From NCBI GenBank assembly GCA_014058105.1, contig JACGCM010001245.1, forward strand, positions 2,418,001 to 2,482,000: DNA of 64,000 nt, read 5' to 3'. This stretch comes from Kingdonia uniflora. Lineage: Eukaryota > Streptophyta > Magnoliopsida > Ranunculales > Circaeasteraceae. Position 1 is the first letter of the stretch; each line of letters starts with the position of its first letter. The translations under genes were made by a program, and so were the position numbers. Positions 34,691 to 44,437 of this stretch are shown here, one piece after another. The notes below the pieces were generated by a model that was not told the DNA's origin, ran no database searches, and saw only the letters and a program-made list of their open reading frames with translations.

Positions 34691-36094
34691 ATGACCAAAA
34701 GTCGGAAAGTTACGTTCTTTTTCGGGGTTTTTGTTGCATATCTAATGCAACTTGCATTCTCGTCTGTTGTTTTCGTGGGGGACTATAACAAGGATTTCAT
34801 GGTTTTATGGGGTTCTAACCATATAAACACTTCTGCTGATGGCCATGAAAGGAGCTTAGTTCTCGACAAAGAATCAGGTGACAATAAAAACATATATTCC
34901 CATATATGATATGCGTGGAAACCACAGTTTTATACAGTTTTCCTTATTTTAATTTGTCGTAGTTTTTGATAATTTGGATGTTCTGTAGGTGCTGGTTTTG
35001 CTTCAAATGATATGTTCTTATTCGGGGAGTTCGACATGCAAATAAAACTTGTACCAGGCCGTTCCGCAGGCACGGTGGTTGCTTTTTATGTGAGTAAACC
35101 ATGGATGTTTAGCTTTATTTCCCCAGTTAAACAGTAAAATTCTTGGATGACTATCCCGAATTTCGCAACATCTTAATAATCCTTTTGATTCTTTGAAAGA
35201 TTGTTTTCTTAAAAAAATACACCCCTTAAATTTGAATCTTAAAACCTTAAATTTAACTCAATTTTATTAAGTGCAATTTTCTTCTTTACAGATTGGAGCC
35301 TTTATATTTACGAAAAAAATACAATTCATTTTCATTGCAGAAACTTTAAAAAAAAACAAGTTTTTAAAAATATTTGGGTAAAATTACGCAGAATGAAAAA
35401 CTATGGTAAACCTAGCTCGGGTTACCTATATTTATTTCCATTCGTTTCTGATTTATCCTGTCCATCATTGAAATACTTATATAAATGCACAATGCAGTTG
35501 AGATCAAATGAACCAAACCATGACGAGATAGACTTTGAGTTCCTTGGCAATGTAGCTGGCAAACCATACATCCTTCAAACCAATGTGTTCGCAGATGGGT
35601 TCGATAACAGGGAAGAGAGAATTCATCTATGGTTTGATCCAACAAAAGAATTTCACACATACTCAATCCATTGGAACCTTCATCAAATAGTTTTCATGGT
35701 CGACTGGGTACCCATTCGGGTCTACAGAAACCATGCAGACAAGGGAGTTGCTTTCCCAAGATCGCAACCCATGGCTCTCGAAGTAACTTTATGGAACGGT
35801 GAAAGCTGGGCAACAAATGGTGGACGCGACAAAATCGATTGGTCTAAGGGTCCTTTTGTAACCTCATTCGGGAATTATAAGATAGATGGTTGTGTTTGGA
35901 GAGGGAATGCGAGGTTTTGTAGGTCTGATAGCGATGCAAATTGGTGGAACAAAGACAGGTTTAGCACTTTAACGATGCCTCAGAGAAGATTGTTCAAATG
36001 GGTTAAGAAGTATTACAGCATCTATGATTACTGCAACGACTATGAGAGATTTCACAATAACTTACCAGAGGAGTGCTCTATTCCTAAGTACTGA
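34691..36094 (+). CDS. XTH: xyloglucan endotransglucosylase/hydrolase (XTH), three exons
   Basis: Exons 34691-34877, 34989-35089 and 35498-36094; GT-AG borders and phases agree, giving 294 aa, normal for the family (GH16). XTHs cut and rejoin xyloglucan in the primary cell wall. Residues 1 to about 28 form a hydrophobic signal peptide. The catalytic motif [11 protein letters not shown] is at 104-114, with nucleophile Glu106 and acid/base Glu110. [19 protein letters not shown] precedes it. The C-terminal XET_C region has [11 protein letters not shown], the [13 protein letters not shown] stretch and four cysteines for two disulfides. Odd points: the usual N-glycosylation sequon just after the catalytic motif is absent (GNVAGKPY), and the usually conserved SLWNADDWATRGG reads [13 protein letters not shown]. 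Both may mean altered activity rather than decay, since the frame is intact. Subgroup not assigned. Confidence 0.95.
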
Positions 36095-36362
36095 TCATCA
36101 TGTGTATATATAAAGGAAGATTTCTGATTTTAATCCATTGTTTGGCTAAAGAATATACAGGTTTAACACTTTGGCTAAAGAATATTTATGTATCTGATCC
36201 ATGGAGAGCAAAACTAGTGTTTATCAAGTTTTTGTTTAGCGGTTGCCTAATAACCTAAAATATGGCTTCCATATCTTACAGAAACAAGTGTTCTCTATGA
36301 GTTTCTCGCCCCGTCTCTCTCAATCAGTATAGTAGGAGATGTCCGAACTCAAACGAAAGCCT
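36095..36362. other. XTH 3' flank
   Basis: AT-rich 3' untranslated region with the phrase TTTGGCTAAAGAATAT occurring twice (36142 and 36171). Its end holds the 8-base MITE target duplication copy. Confidence 0.5.
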
Positions 36363-36770
36363 CAGGGGCGGAGCAAGGATTTCATGTTTGGAGGGCGAAG
36401 GTAGTGCGATGAATTATATTAGGATATTGGGGGCAAAATTTTTTTTTGGCCATTTAACGGTGTTTTAAGCTTAAAAGTCAATCAAATATAACATTATATT
36501 TGACTAAAAAGTTATCCAGATTCACCTCTTCTCTCGTTAAATTTTAAAAAAAAAAATAATATCAAAATAAGGTTCTTATTTTGATAAGATCAAGAATTGA
36601 ACCTTAAGGCTCTTAGGGTAGAAACTCTACTATTTACCACGTGAGCTAACTTTCCTTGATGTCATTAGAAGAAGAAAAAAATGTACATTTTTTTTTAAAT
36701 TTTTTTTGTATATACCTATATAAGCATTTTTGAACAAAATTCTTGCCCCCCCCCTCTAAATCCGCCCCTG
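36363..36770. mobile_element. hAT-type MITE with perfect 8-bp target duplication
   Basis: 408 bases. Starts CAGGGGCGGAGCAAGGATTTC and ends AAATCCGCCCCTG, the Tip100-like hAT terminal inverted repeat. GAAAGCCT is repeated exactly at 36355-36362 and 36771-36778. No coding sequence. Confidence 0.92.
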
Positions 36771-37249
36771 GAAAGCCTAGTGACGCATCCGCTAGGGTAT
36801 CCTTGCAAATGTTCTCCATCATTACAGAGGTTATACTCTGATCAAAATCGTGTTATATTACACCTGAAAAACCACTTTCCAGATGCCAACACGAGCCTTC
36901 TATCTATTTTGCAACCATGCGCTCAGTTGAAACAATGTTCTTGATCAAATCAAGAATGAGGGCTTAGCACCTTGGAGTACTTAAATTGTTGCTTACCAAG
37001 TGTTGGCATTATAAGTTGAAACTAGCTCATTTGAAAGGTCTTTTTGGCTTTATAAGAGAAAAAAAATCTTAGGCTTCATGTCATGATATGGACCTTGATA
37101 TTAGCAGACTCACCCGGGTTATAGCCCGGGGTAAAATTTTGAAAAAAAAATAGGTTCTTTCTTCTCTACCTTTCTCAGTCCTCTCTCATACATCTTCTCT
37201 GCCTTTCCTCAGTCCTCTCTCACACACAAAGACAGCAGCTACCTCATAC

Positions 37250-37918
37250 CCTGCCTTCTATTCTCTCTCTCTATCTGGATTTGATAATTACATTCCAAAC
37301 CACAACACAAATTAGGGTTTCATTGCTTAATTCTGAAAATCACAATTCTCATCAAATCGATCTCAAGGTAACGATACTCCCTAGTTCCTATGTAAATTTT
37401 ATTAGGGTTTCTTCGATTTGGTTTTCATCATCAAACTTTCCCCAAATCATTTACTGTTTGATTGTGTTTGGGAGTTGATGATTAGGAACTAATAAGCACC
37501 CAATTATCTTTGTTATGGGTGTTGAATCTATATTTTGTTGGAATTTTGATATATGATTCACTGTGATTTATGTTTTTTAGATATTAGAACATTGAGAATG
37601 CAGAGGGGTGGAGGAAATAGGGATGATTTCTTTGGTGACCCATTCAGGGTATTTGGGGGAGGGGGTTTTGGTGATCATAGGTGCTTAGTTTCAAACTTTT
37701 TTGGTGGGAGAAACCCCTTTGATGATCAGTTCTTTAAAGAAAATTTGCTCAAAGTATTTATTCAGATTCGATAATAGAAGCGTTTTGTTTAGTGGGGGAC
37801 CGTAGGTTGTCTATATTAAAAAGGAATATAGCCTCAAAAAAAAATTTGGTGGCCAAGCCCCCGAACCCCCGTAGGATCTTACCCCCCCCCCCAACCTAAA
37901 ATCCTGGTTCCGCCCCTG
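37250..37918 (+). pseudogene. 5' fragment of a myeloid-leukemia-factor-like gene, truncated by a hAT remnant
   Basis: A leader with an intron (donor after CTCAAG at 37367, acceptor TTTTTTAG at 37580) is followed by ATG 37598. The frame shows MQRGGGNRDDFFGDPFRVFG, then SNFFGGRNPFDDQFF, matching my memory of the N-terminus of plant MLF-interacting-protein genes (DPFDDPFF motif). After about 45 residues the similarity stops and the frame closes at 37774. From about 37800 to 37918 the sequence ends in CTGGTTCCGCCCCTG, a hAT-type 3' terminus without its 5' partner. Upstream, ACCCGGGTTATAGCCCGGGG at about 37112 is a strong short palindrome. Fragment capture or truncation by insertion are both possible. 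Confidence 0.6.
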
Positions 37919-38564
37919 CTAGGATGTGAATCACTAAATCCTAAACTCAAGTCCTTATGGGCAAAATAATCTTCGTTAGGAAATTTATACCAGCTTATCT
38001 GAAGTCATCACACTTTTCCTTATTTTGATGATGAAGAATGTCAAGTTGTACAAGAGACACCAAAACAGCAAAGCTTATGCAAAAGTGCAAGAAATGTTAC
38101 GATCCATACTCATAAAATTCTTGGCAAAGCTTTCAAACTATGTCGCATAATCACATAGAGATAAAGGGCATTCCTACATTGACGGTATCGTGAGAGACTT
38201 TGAGCTTCAATACCCCAAGGTAGAACAAGAATGGCATGCACTAAAATAAGAAAAACTAATTTCAAGTAACGCCCAACTAATCAAAGCTATTAGCAGTCAA
38301 TGATTCAGACGATTACGAGAACCCTACCTCTATATGTTTATTGACAATACCCTCCCAACCAAACTGAATTAGGCTCAAAAGATAAATATCAGTCTTGTGT
38401 TCAATAAGGGACTCTTCCCTCGACACCTCTAAGGTGAAGAACTAAGTCGTGTTGCCAGAAGGGACATACAAAGTATACTAGAGGACTTGCAGAAAACACT
38501 CAATGCAAGAAGAGACGTTGTTCCAGCAAATCCAATCAATACGAATTCTATCCGCGAGCATATA
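37919..38564 (+). other. decayed coding-like remnant, unidentified
   Basis: One plus-strand frame stays protein-like across about 400 bases despite a few stops: pieces such as GIVRDFELQYPKVEQEWHAL, REPYLYMFIDNTLPTKLN and RRDIQSILEDLQKTLNARRD, the last just before the gypsy LTR. The charged helical style suggests a retroelement or pararetrovirus-type polyprotein remnant, but no motif lets me name it. Confidence 0.35.
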
Positions 38565-39760
38565 TGATACTAGGAAATCTCAGACTTTAAATACCCTGCT
38601 CAAAAATACGGGTGTCATAATATAATAAGGGCAAGTGGGAGTCGAATCAACGGGGAGTAAACGTATTAAAAAGTAGTTTTATCGACCTAATTAATAGCCG
38701 AATCTAAACTAATTTTGATAAAGATGTTTTGTACTAAAGAAATAAATCTAACTACGACTAAACTATAGATTTTTGGTACGATTATAAGTAAAACGCCTAG
38801 GCTTCGGACTCCTCCGACTTAGCTTGCTAAAATAATAGAAAAAATGGTAGATTTTTCCGCTCGTGATAGTCATGGCTAGGTTTATCACAGATCAAAGATC
38901 TAGGGTTTATGGCTAAAATCCTAGATGATAATTAAAATCATATGGATAATCGGATCTAAGGTACGCAAACTCCCTCCATGGCTAGGCGGAGAATTGCAAT
39001 CCTAATGATCTAGAATTCCCTAGAGTGTGAAAACAACAAGATATGGCTAATTTGAAGTTATCCTCATATTCACAGTAATTTGAAGTTATCATGGCTAGAC
39101 AACTCCCATTTACTATAAATCAGAGAATTTTAGAGAATCTAGATTCTATACTACCATTATTCAAACCATTTTAGCTCACTTTCGCCAGAGGGTCATCATT
39201 AACTAAGGCTTAGGTGACTAGGTCTCGATAAAAGGTGCTCAATCACAGCTTAATTCTAAAAGCATAAACTAAAAATAAAGGTGAGAGAAAGAGAACTACT
39301 GAATAAACAAAACTTTATTCACTGCAAAAATGAGATGAAAAATACATAGAATTGCCCTCCTATTTATAAGAGATAAAAGAGAATTGTTTACATTTCTGAA
39401 ACTCTATCTTTAAGTAAAGATAAACCCTATCTCAGATAAATTTTATCTCATTTCTACTATATCTTCTATCTAGATAATAATTCTTCTCAAGCAAATCCTT
39501 GTAGAGTCATTCATCATCTTCATTCCTTAGAGTAAATCTACAAGTACATTGAATGTAGGCATCTTCTCTGTACCTGAGAGACCGTTGGAGATGTTTCAAT
39601 TCTTTGTACCTTATATTAGCTATTTTTTTATACTTATTAGCTACAACAGTGATAAATGCATAAAAATAAGAAAATGTTACTAATAATATAAAATAATAAA
39701 TTGGGATTAACAAAATGATACTTTTAGGCGTATTAATCCTACGTATTTCTACGTCTATCA
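38565..39760 (-). repeat. Tat/Athila-like LTR, copy A
   Basis: 1196 bases; homologous to copy B (55622-56767, opposite strand) and copy C (58477-59665, same strand). Confidence 0.85.
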
Positions 39761-40161
39761 AATACCTCCAAACCTATCATTTTGCTTATCCCGATTAAAA
39801 TAATTAAAGAAATAAAATTAAACTAAGAAAGGAAACCATTTCTGCAGAACTCGCGATTGTATTTAGCATATGCAATAAGCCGTTAAACCCTCAGGTGTCT
39901 TTAGTAGACAAGTGTTATCTTATGAGGGTTTCTAGCTACTAAACCCACAAAAGTTGATAATGACATTATGACAATTCTAAATAAAAAACGACTCATTTCC
40001 AGTCAACTTATCCTTACTTAGTTATGACAAAAAAATACTGGCGGGAAATTCCTTAAAACTTACTATTCTTCAAGTATACCATAGAATATATTGCACATAT
40101 CTGAAACCATAGATACTACCTAATGATTAGAAATAAATTCAAATATTTTACCAGATATATG

Positions 40162-42045
40162 TGATCCAGGAGGATCTAGGAGAAACTAGAGTTTTTACCA
40201 AAGTTGTTCGAATGAGGTTGAGAGTCGTTCGAACGACTTGAACCCTTGGGCCAAAGTTTCAGGGGAGGTGTTCGGTCGTTCGAACGACCTATGGGTTCGT
40301 TCGAACGACTATCATAATTCCAGTTCTAGTAAGAGTTTTAAATACCTTTTAGAGTTAGATTAGAGTTGGATTGTAACTAGGACTTGCAACCTCTATAAAA
40401 GGGCAAGCCTAGCCTAGAGTGAATTATCTAGAGTTTAGATCATTGTTCTATGTTAGATCTGAAAGAGTTCTGAGGGAACCTAGGGTTTGAGAGTTTTTCT
40501 TCCTGTAATTATTTCATTCTTGAGTAATTGAATTCTCTATTTTTCCAAATCGATTAGTGTTCTCAGAATCTCTACTAATACAGGCTTCTCAATCGTATTG
40601 TGGATTAAGTGGTATCAGATTCTTGTTAAAATTCTCAGGTTTTGATTGAGGTTTATGGTCTCTACACGTGATCGCCTCAAACAAACAAATAGGAAGTTTT
40701 GTGGATTTCTAACATCTGCTACAGTAATTTTGCACTGCTACAGTGAATTTGGCGACTGCTACAGTGATTTTCATATCTACACAAATTTTGGGAATTTTTG
40801 TGAGTCCATTGACGATCTATCATAGACCTAAATCAACGAATAAGGACGATTTGGAGATGGGCGATTTCAACGATAGACTTACGGTTTTAGAAACGAAAGT
40901 TTCGAAGTTATCTGCTACTGTAAAGCAGTTAACTGCACAATTTCGTCTCACAAACCTCGCATTGGGTTCTCTTTCGGCGAGTCGGCGAAGCCGTTCGAAA
41001 AAGAAATGGGTTTTGGAGGTGGATGACGATGAGGATGTTGTGAATTTAGTAACGGTAACTCTGGTGAAGAGGTTGGTTATTGTGAGTAGCAAGCCTATAT
41101 TACCAATTCAAGAGGGTATGTTGTCTATAGCATTGTCTACGATGACAATATCTCCTATGCAACAAACCAATATGGGGAAGTTGCAAGAGGAGGTTATGGT
41201 ACCAGCTATTTCCGCTATGTTGGTACTTTTTCAGAGTCAGCCTATTATTCCATTGAATGTTGCAAGATTTGATGATTACCATGGGCTTCGTGTGGTTCGC
41301 CAGAAGTTGCGGCAAAACAAGGCCTGTGAGTATATTTTCCAGGATGGGGTGGGTGATAAGAAGCTATTTGAACCGTTTCTTTTGCTGTTTAGTACGTCAA
41401 AGTGGTACAACAGGGAATTGGGCATCACCGCGTTCTCACATCTACAGTTCTGGCTTGTGCAGGAGCTCAAGGTTCCTAAGTGGGGGAGCCATGATCCAAG
41501 AAGATCTAGGGAAGTCCCACATCTCCAGCTCTGGCTTGAGCGGGAGCTCAAGCCTCCTAAATGGGGGAGCCATGATCCAGGAGGATCAAGGAGAAACTGA
41601 AGTTTTTACCTAAGTTGTTCGAACGAGGTTGAGAGTCGTTCGAACGACTTGAACCCTTGGGCCAAAGTTTCAGGGGAGGTGTTCGGTCGTTCGAGCGACC
41701 TATGGGTTCGTTCGAACGACTATCGTAATTCCAGTTCTAGTAAGAGTTTTAAATACCTTTTAGAGTTGGATTTCAAGTTGGATTGTAACTAGGACTTACA
41801 ACCTCTATAAAAGGGCAAGCCTAGGCAAGAGTTAATTATCTAGACATAGATCATTGTTTAGAGTTTCCTTTAAATCTGAGAGATTTGTAACTAGGGTTTG
41901 TAACCTTCTATGAAGGGCAAGACTAGGCAAGGTTATATCTAGGTTAAACTCATTTTTTTAAGCAATTGAAGCTTATTTTTCCCATCGAATTTGTGTTCTT
42001 CAGACTTTTCAGTTAACACAGGCTTCTCAATCGTATTGTGGATTA
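40162..42045 (+). mobile_element. non-autonomous gypsy element G1, LTR-bounded
   Basis: LTRs 40162-40607 and 41573-42045 start TGATCCAGGAGGATC and end TATTGTGGATTA. ATAT flanks both sides (40157-40160 and 42046-42049) inside copy A, so the insertion split A. The primer-binding site TGGTATCAGAT is at 40610 and a purine tract AAATGGGGGAGCCA precedes the 3' LTR. The interior is 965 bases with no RT or integrase. It is related to G2 (46453-49822) and looks like an internal-deletion derivative. Each LTR carries two to three copies of the palindrome TCGTTCGAACGA. Confidence 0.9.
40743..41600 (+). pseudogene. G1 residual reading frame (gag coiled coil fused to pol leftovers)
   Basis: 285 codons. 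Residues about 20-75 carry PLTIYHRPKSTNKDDLEMGD, then DRLTVLETKVSKLSATVKQL, a heptad-like coiled coil also found in G2 and in the copia at 61.1 kb. Then VTVTLVKRLV and LSTMTISPMQQTNMGKLQEE line up with the G2 segment after its protease, and the 3' part (KWYNRELGITAFSHLQFW) lines up with the C-terminal end of G2. It thus joins the two ends of the polyprotein with the enzymatic middle deleted. The last 100 bases are a tandem duplication of the purine-tract region running into the LTR, so the frame's end is not a real protein end. Confidence 0.7.
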
Positions 42046-42224
42046 ATATCTGAGTGTATTGTGAAGATAGTTTTATTACTTAATACGTTGTCTAGAATAA
42101 TTGAGTCAGTATATAGTAGTCGAGTACTTACTGGAATAAATTCAACGGTCAGTTCGACAAGTGCATACTTTCATCCCTCTTAGTGTCATCACTAGGAGCA
42201 AGTCTTCATCCAAATAGTCTTATT

Positions 42225-42467
42225 AATGTCTGGCTCATTACTTGTCAGGAATTGTACGGGTGTAGGCAATAATAAGAGTGTCAATCATCTGAAAAGATTG
42301 ATCAAGTCTCATAGGAATTCTATTGTGGTATTGTTGGAGCCATTTTTTTATGTTTCTCAAATTAGTCACATTGCTAAGAGAATGTGATTTTTCAATGTCC
42401 AATTCTGCTTGTGGGGGTAAAATTTGGATATTGTGGAAGGATACTTACAATGATGTACTGTACAGTA
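42225..42467 (+). pseudogene. LINE endonuclease N-terminal part
   Basis: NCTGVGNNKSVNHLKRLIKS resembles the WNCRGxGN...LKxLI opening of plant L1 endonucleases; the next motif (where families have ETK) reads LLEP. It is followed by stops and the L4 insertion. Confidence 0.7.
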
Positions 42468-44432
42468 TGATGTGACACATCCCTCATAGGATCGTCTACC
42501 TCCGTGTGACCTATGTTTATTTAATGCTTTATGTTTTATGTTTTATGTTTTATGTTTTAGTTTAAAGCTCTGTTGGAGAGGTCCAATGTGCGTTATTAGC
42601 AGTTTCCCAATTTAAGTAGAATATAATTTCAATTAGAATTAGGGTTCCTAATTCTAACCCCCCTTGTGTTCTATAAAAGGGAAGGTCTAGGTTATTTGTT
42701 TCTCAGTTGATTTTGATTAAAGTAAGTTGATTTGTTTAGTTGAAATCCTAGTTTCCCTAACTCTCAAATACAACATGATTTTCTTACGAATCTCGCTTCA
42801 GCGTTCGTAATATTCACGTCAATTGGTACCAGAGCTGCGTGAGATCTAACTGTAGTCAGTTTCAAGAGAAAAGATGCCTCGTGGAAGAACCACGACGAAG
42901 AAACCTACTCTAGCTCAAGGTGTAGCAAGGATAGATGATAAGTTTGATAAGCTTGTCAAGGCTTTGGGTATGGGAGCCTTCCCCCCCCCCCCCCAATCAA
43001 TGGTGATTTTATCGCCTATTTACGACGATTATTCTGAAGATTGGAGCACCATCGCAAAGACCGGTGAAACGAAAACCCCGTTTGTACGTCTTCCCGTCGA
43101 TAACGACGTGAGATTGGAAACCTCGATCAATGACACGGTGAGCAAAGAAACGCGACCGTCCAGCAGGGTCTGGCTAATGATCCCATAGTAGATTTCAGCA
43201 GTGGGATAAAATCCCAAATTGGGAAAGTTTTCGGTCTCATTAATTTACCAAGCGGCGAGAAAATCGGCACCGCGAAAACCTGCGACGAGCGCCTCGAATC
43301 GGAGGACTTCACATCTTCAACTACGGCAGAGACACCACTACATTTGACTAAGGAGTAGCTCACGTGGGCTACCAAGATCAATCGGCGTCAAATCGCACCC
43401 GTAAAAGCTGAAAGCTGTGATTTAGAGATTTCCATCCTAATTAAATTTGAAGATAAGGGAGGTATTAATGATGAAGATAAAAGTGTAAGGAGGGAAGAGA
43501 TGTTACTAGAATTGATGTTAGGTTTACATCCTACAAACTCGATTCAAATCAAGTTGCAGGTTAGCTTTTGGGAAGGAAAAAAGAAAGGGCATCGATTCAG
43601 TGGTACAAGGTGCACCGGTTTTAAAACCTTTAAGGCATGCCTCAGGGCATGCCAATGCATGCCAACTTATTGGTACGTATGTGCATGCCTCAGGGTATAC
43701 TATGTGGCATGCCGGTAGTGATTTAAATCAAACAAATGATGTATTCCAGCACTGCCCAGTAATGTGCCAAAGCACGACAGAAAATCACCCTTTTGTCGAT
43801 CCATTTTGGGAGGGCATTTTAGCAAAGTTCGAGACACAGATTTTTATGTTTTCTTCAGTTTTAGACGTTCTTCGACATTAAAATTTAAAGACCTCGAGTA
43901 CAATTGAAGGGTACAGAAAATTCTGCGGAAGACTTCATGATTTTCAGAAGAATTCCACCGTACAGATTTCGTGTGCGTTATGCGGGATGAAGACGAAGAG
44001 ACTGAGATACACACTACATACGTGCGTGAGTCCTCTGGAGCACCGCCCTTTTGATTTCGTGGACAAAAACTTCTCAGACGGAGGGTTTGATGTGACACAC
44101 CTCTCATAGGATCATCTACCTCCGTGTGACCTATGTTTATTTGATGTTTTATGTTTTATGTTTTATGCTTTAGCTTAAAGCTCTATTAGAGGGGTCCAAT
44201 GTGAGTTATTAGCAGTTTCTCAATTTAAGTAAAATATTATTTCAATTAGAATTAGGGTTCCTAATTCTAAGCCCCCTTGTGTTCTATAAAAGGGGAGGTC
44301 TAGGTTATGTTTCTCAATTGATTTTGATTAAAGTAAGTTGATTTGTTTAGTTGAAACCCTAGTTTTCCTAACTCTCAAATACAACGTGATTTTCTTACGA
44401 ATCTCGCTTCTGCGTTCGTAGTATTCACGTCA
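42468..44432 (+). mobile_element. non-autonomous LTR element L4
   Basis: LTRs 42468-42821 and 44088-44432 start TGATGTGACACA and end TTCACGTCA, clearly similar by eye. Flanks are CAGTA (42463-42467) and GAGTA (44433-44437), 4 of 5 identical. PBS TGGTACCAGAGC at 42824, purine tract CAGACGGAGGGTT before the 3' LTR. The interior of about 1.27 kb has no protease, RT or integrase. The 5' LTR has a (TTTTATG)n run near 42530-42560. Inserted in the LINE endonuclease region. Confidence 0.88.
42874..43188 (+). pseudogene. L4 internal reading frame
   Basis: 104 codons starting MPRGRTTTKKPTLAQGVARI, 40 bases after the PBS, in the usual position of a gag start. It is charged, with RIDDKFDKLVKAL as a possible helix. 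A C run (42981-42994) interrupts it. I find no known gag motif. Further short frames follow to 43720, including a cluster of GCATGC palindromes at 43635-43711. Confidence 0.4.
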
Positions 44433-44437
44433 GAGTA

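Larger units (their letters stand above)
38565..42163 (-). mobile_element. Tat/Athila-like gypsy 3' end (copy A), minus strand, interrupted
   Basis: The LTR (38565-39760, 1196 bases, TGATAC...CTATCA on the plus strand) is followed by internal 3'-end sequence 39761-40161 and 42046-42163. A younger gypsy element (40162-42045) splits it. The two internal parts together are the reverse complement of 55.09-55.62 kb in copy B, including ACTTAATACGTTGTCTAGAA. In the minus orientation the LTR is preceded by AAGTTTGAGGGTATT-like purine-rich sequence after a GGACGAGCAAAA motif, typical of the 3' end of Tat/Athila elements. No coding sequence remains. Confidence 0.75.

Noticed and set aside
40225..40308. 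TTCGAA sites as tRNA B-boxes or tRNA genes
   Set aside because: The consensus GGTTCGANNCC is not met and no A-box or cloverleaf surrounds them; they are LTR palindromes.
43600..43881. Cys/His-rich frame in L4
   Set aside because: The residues come from the repeated GCATGC palindromes and no zinc-finger spacing is kept.
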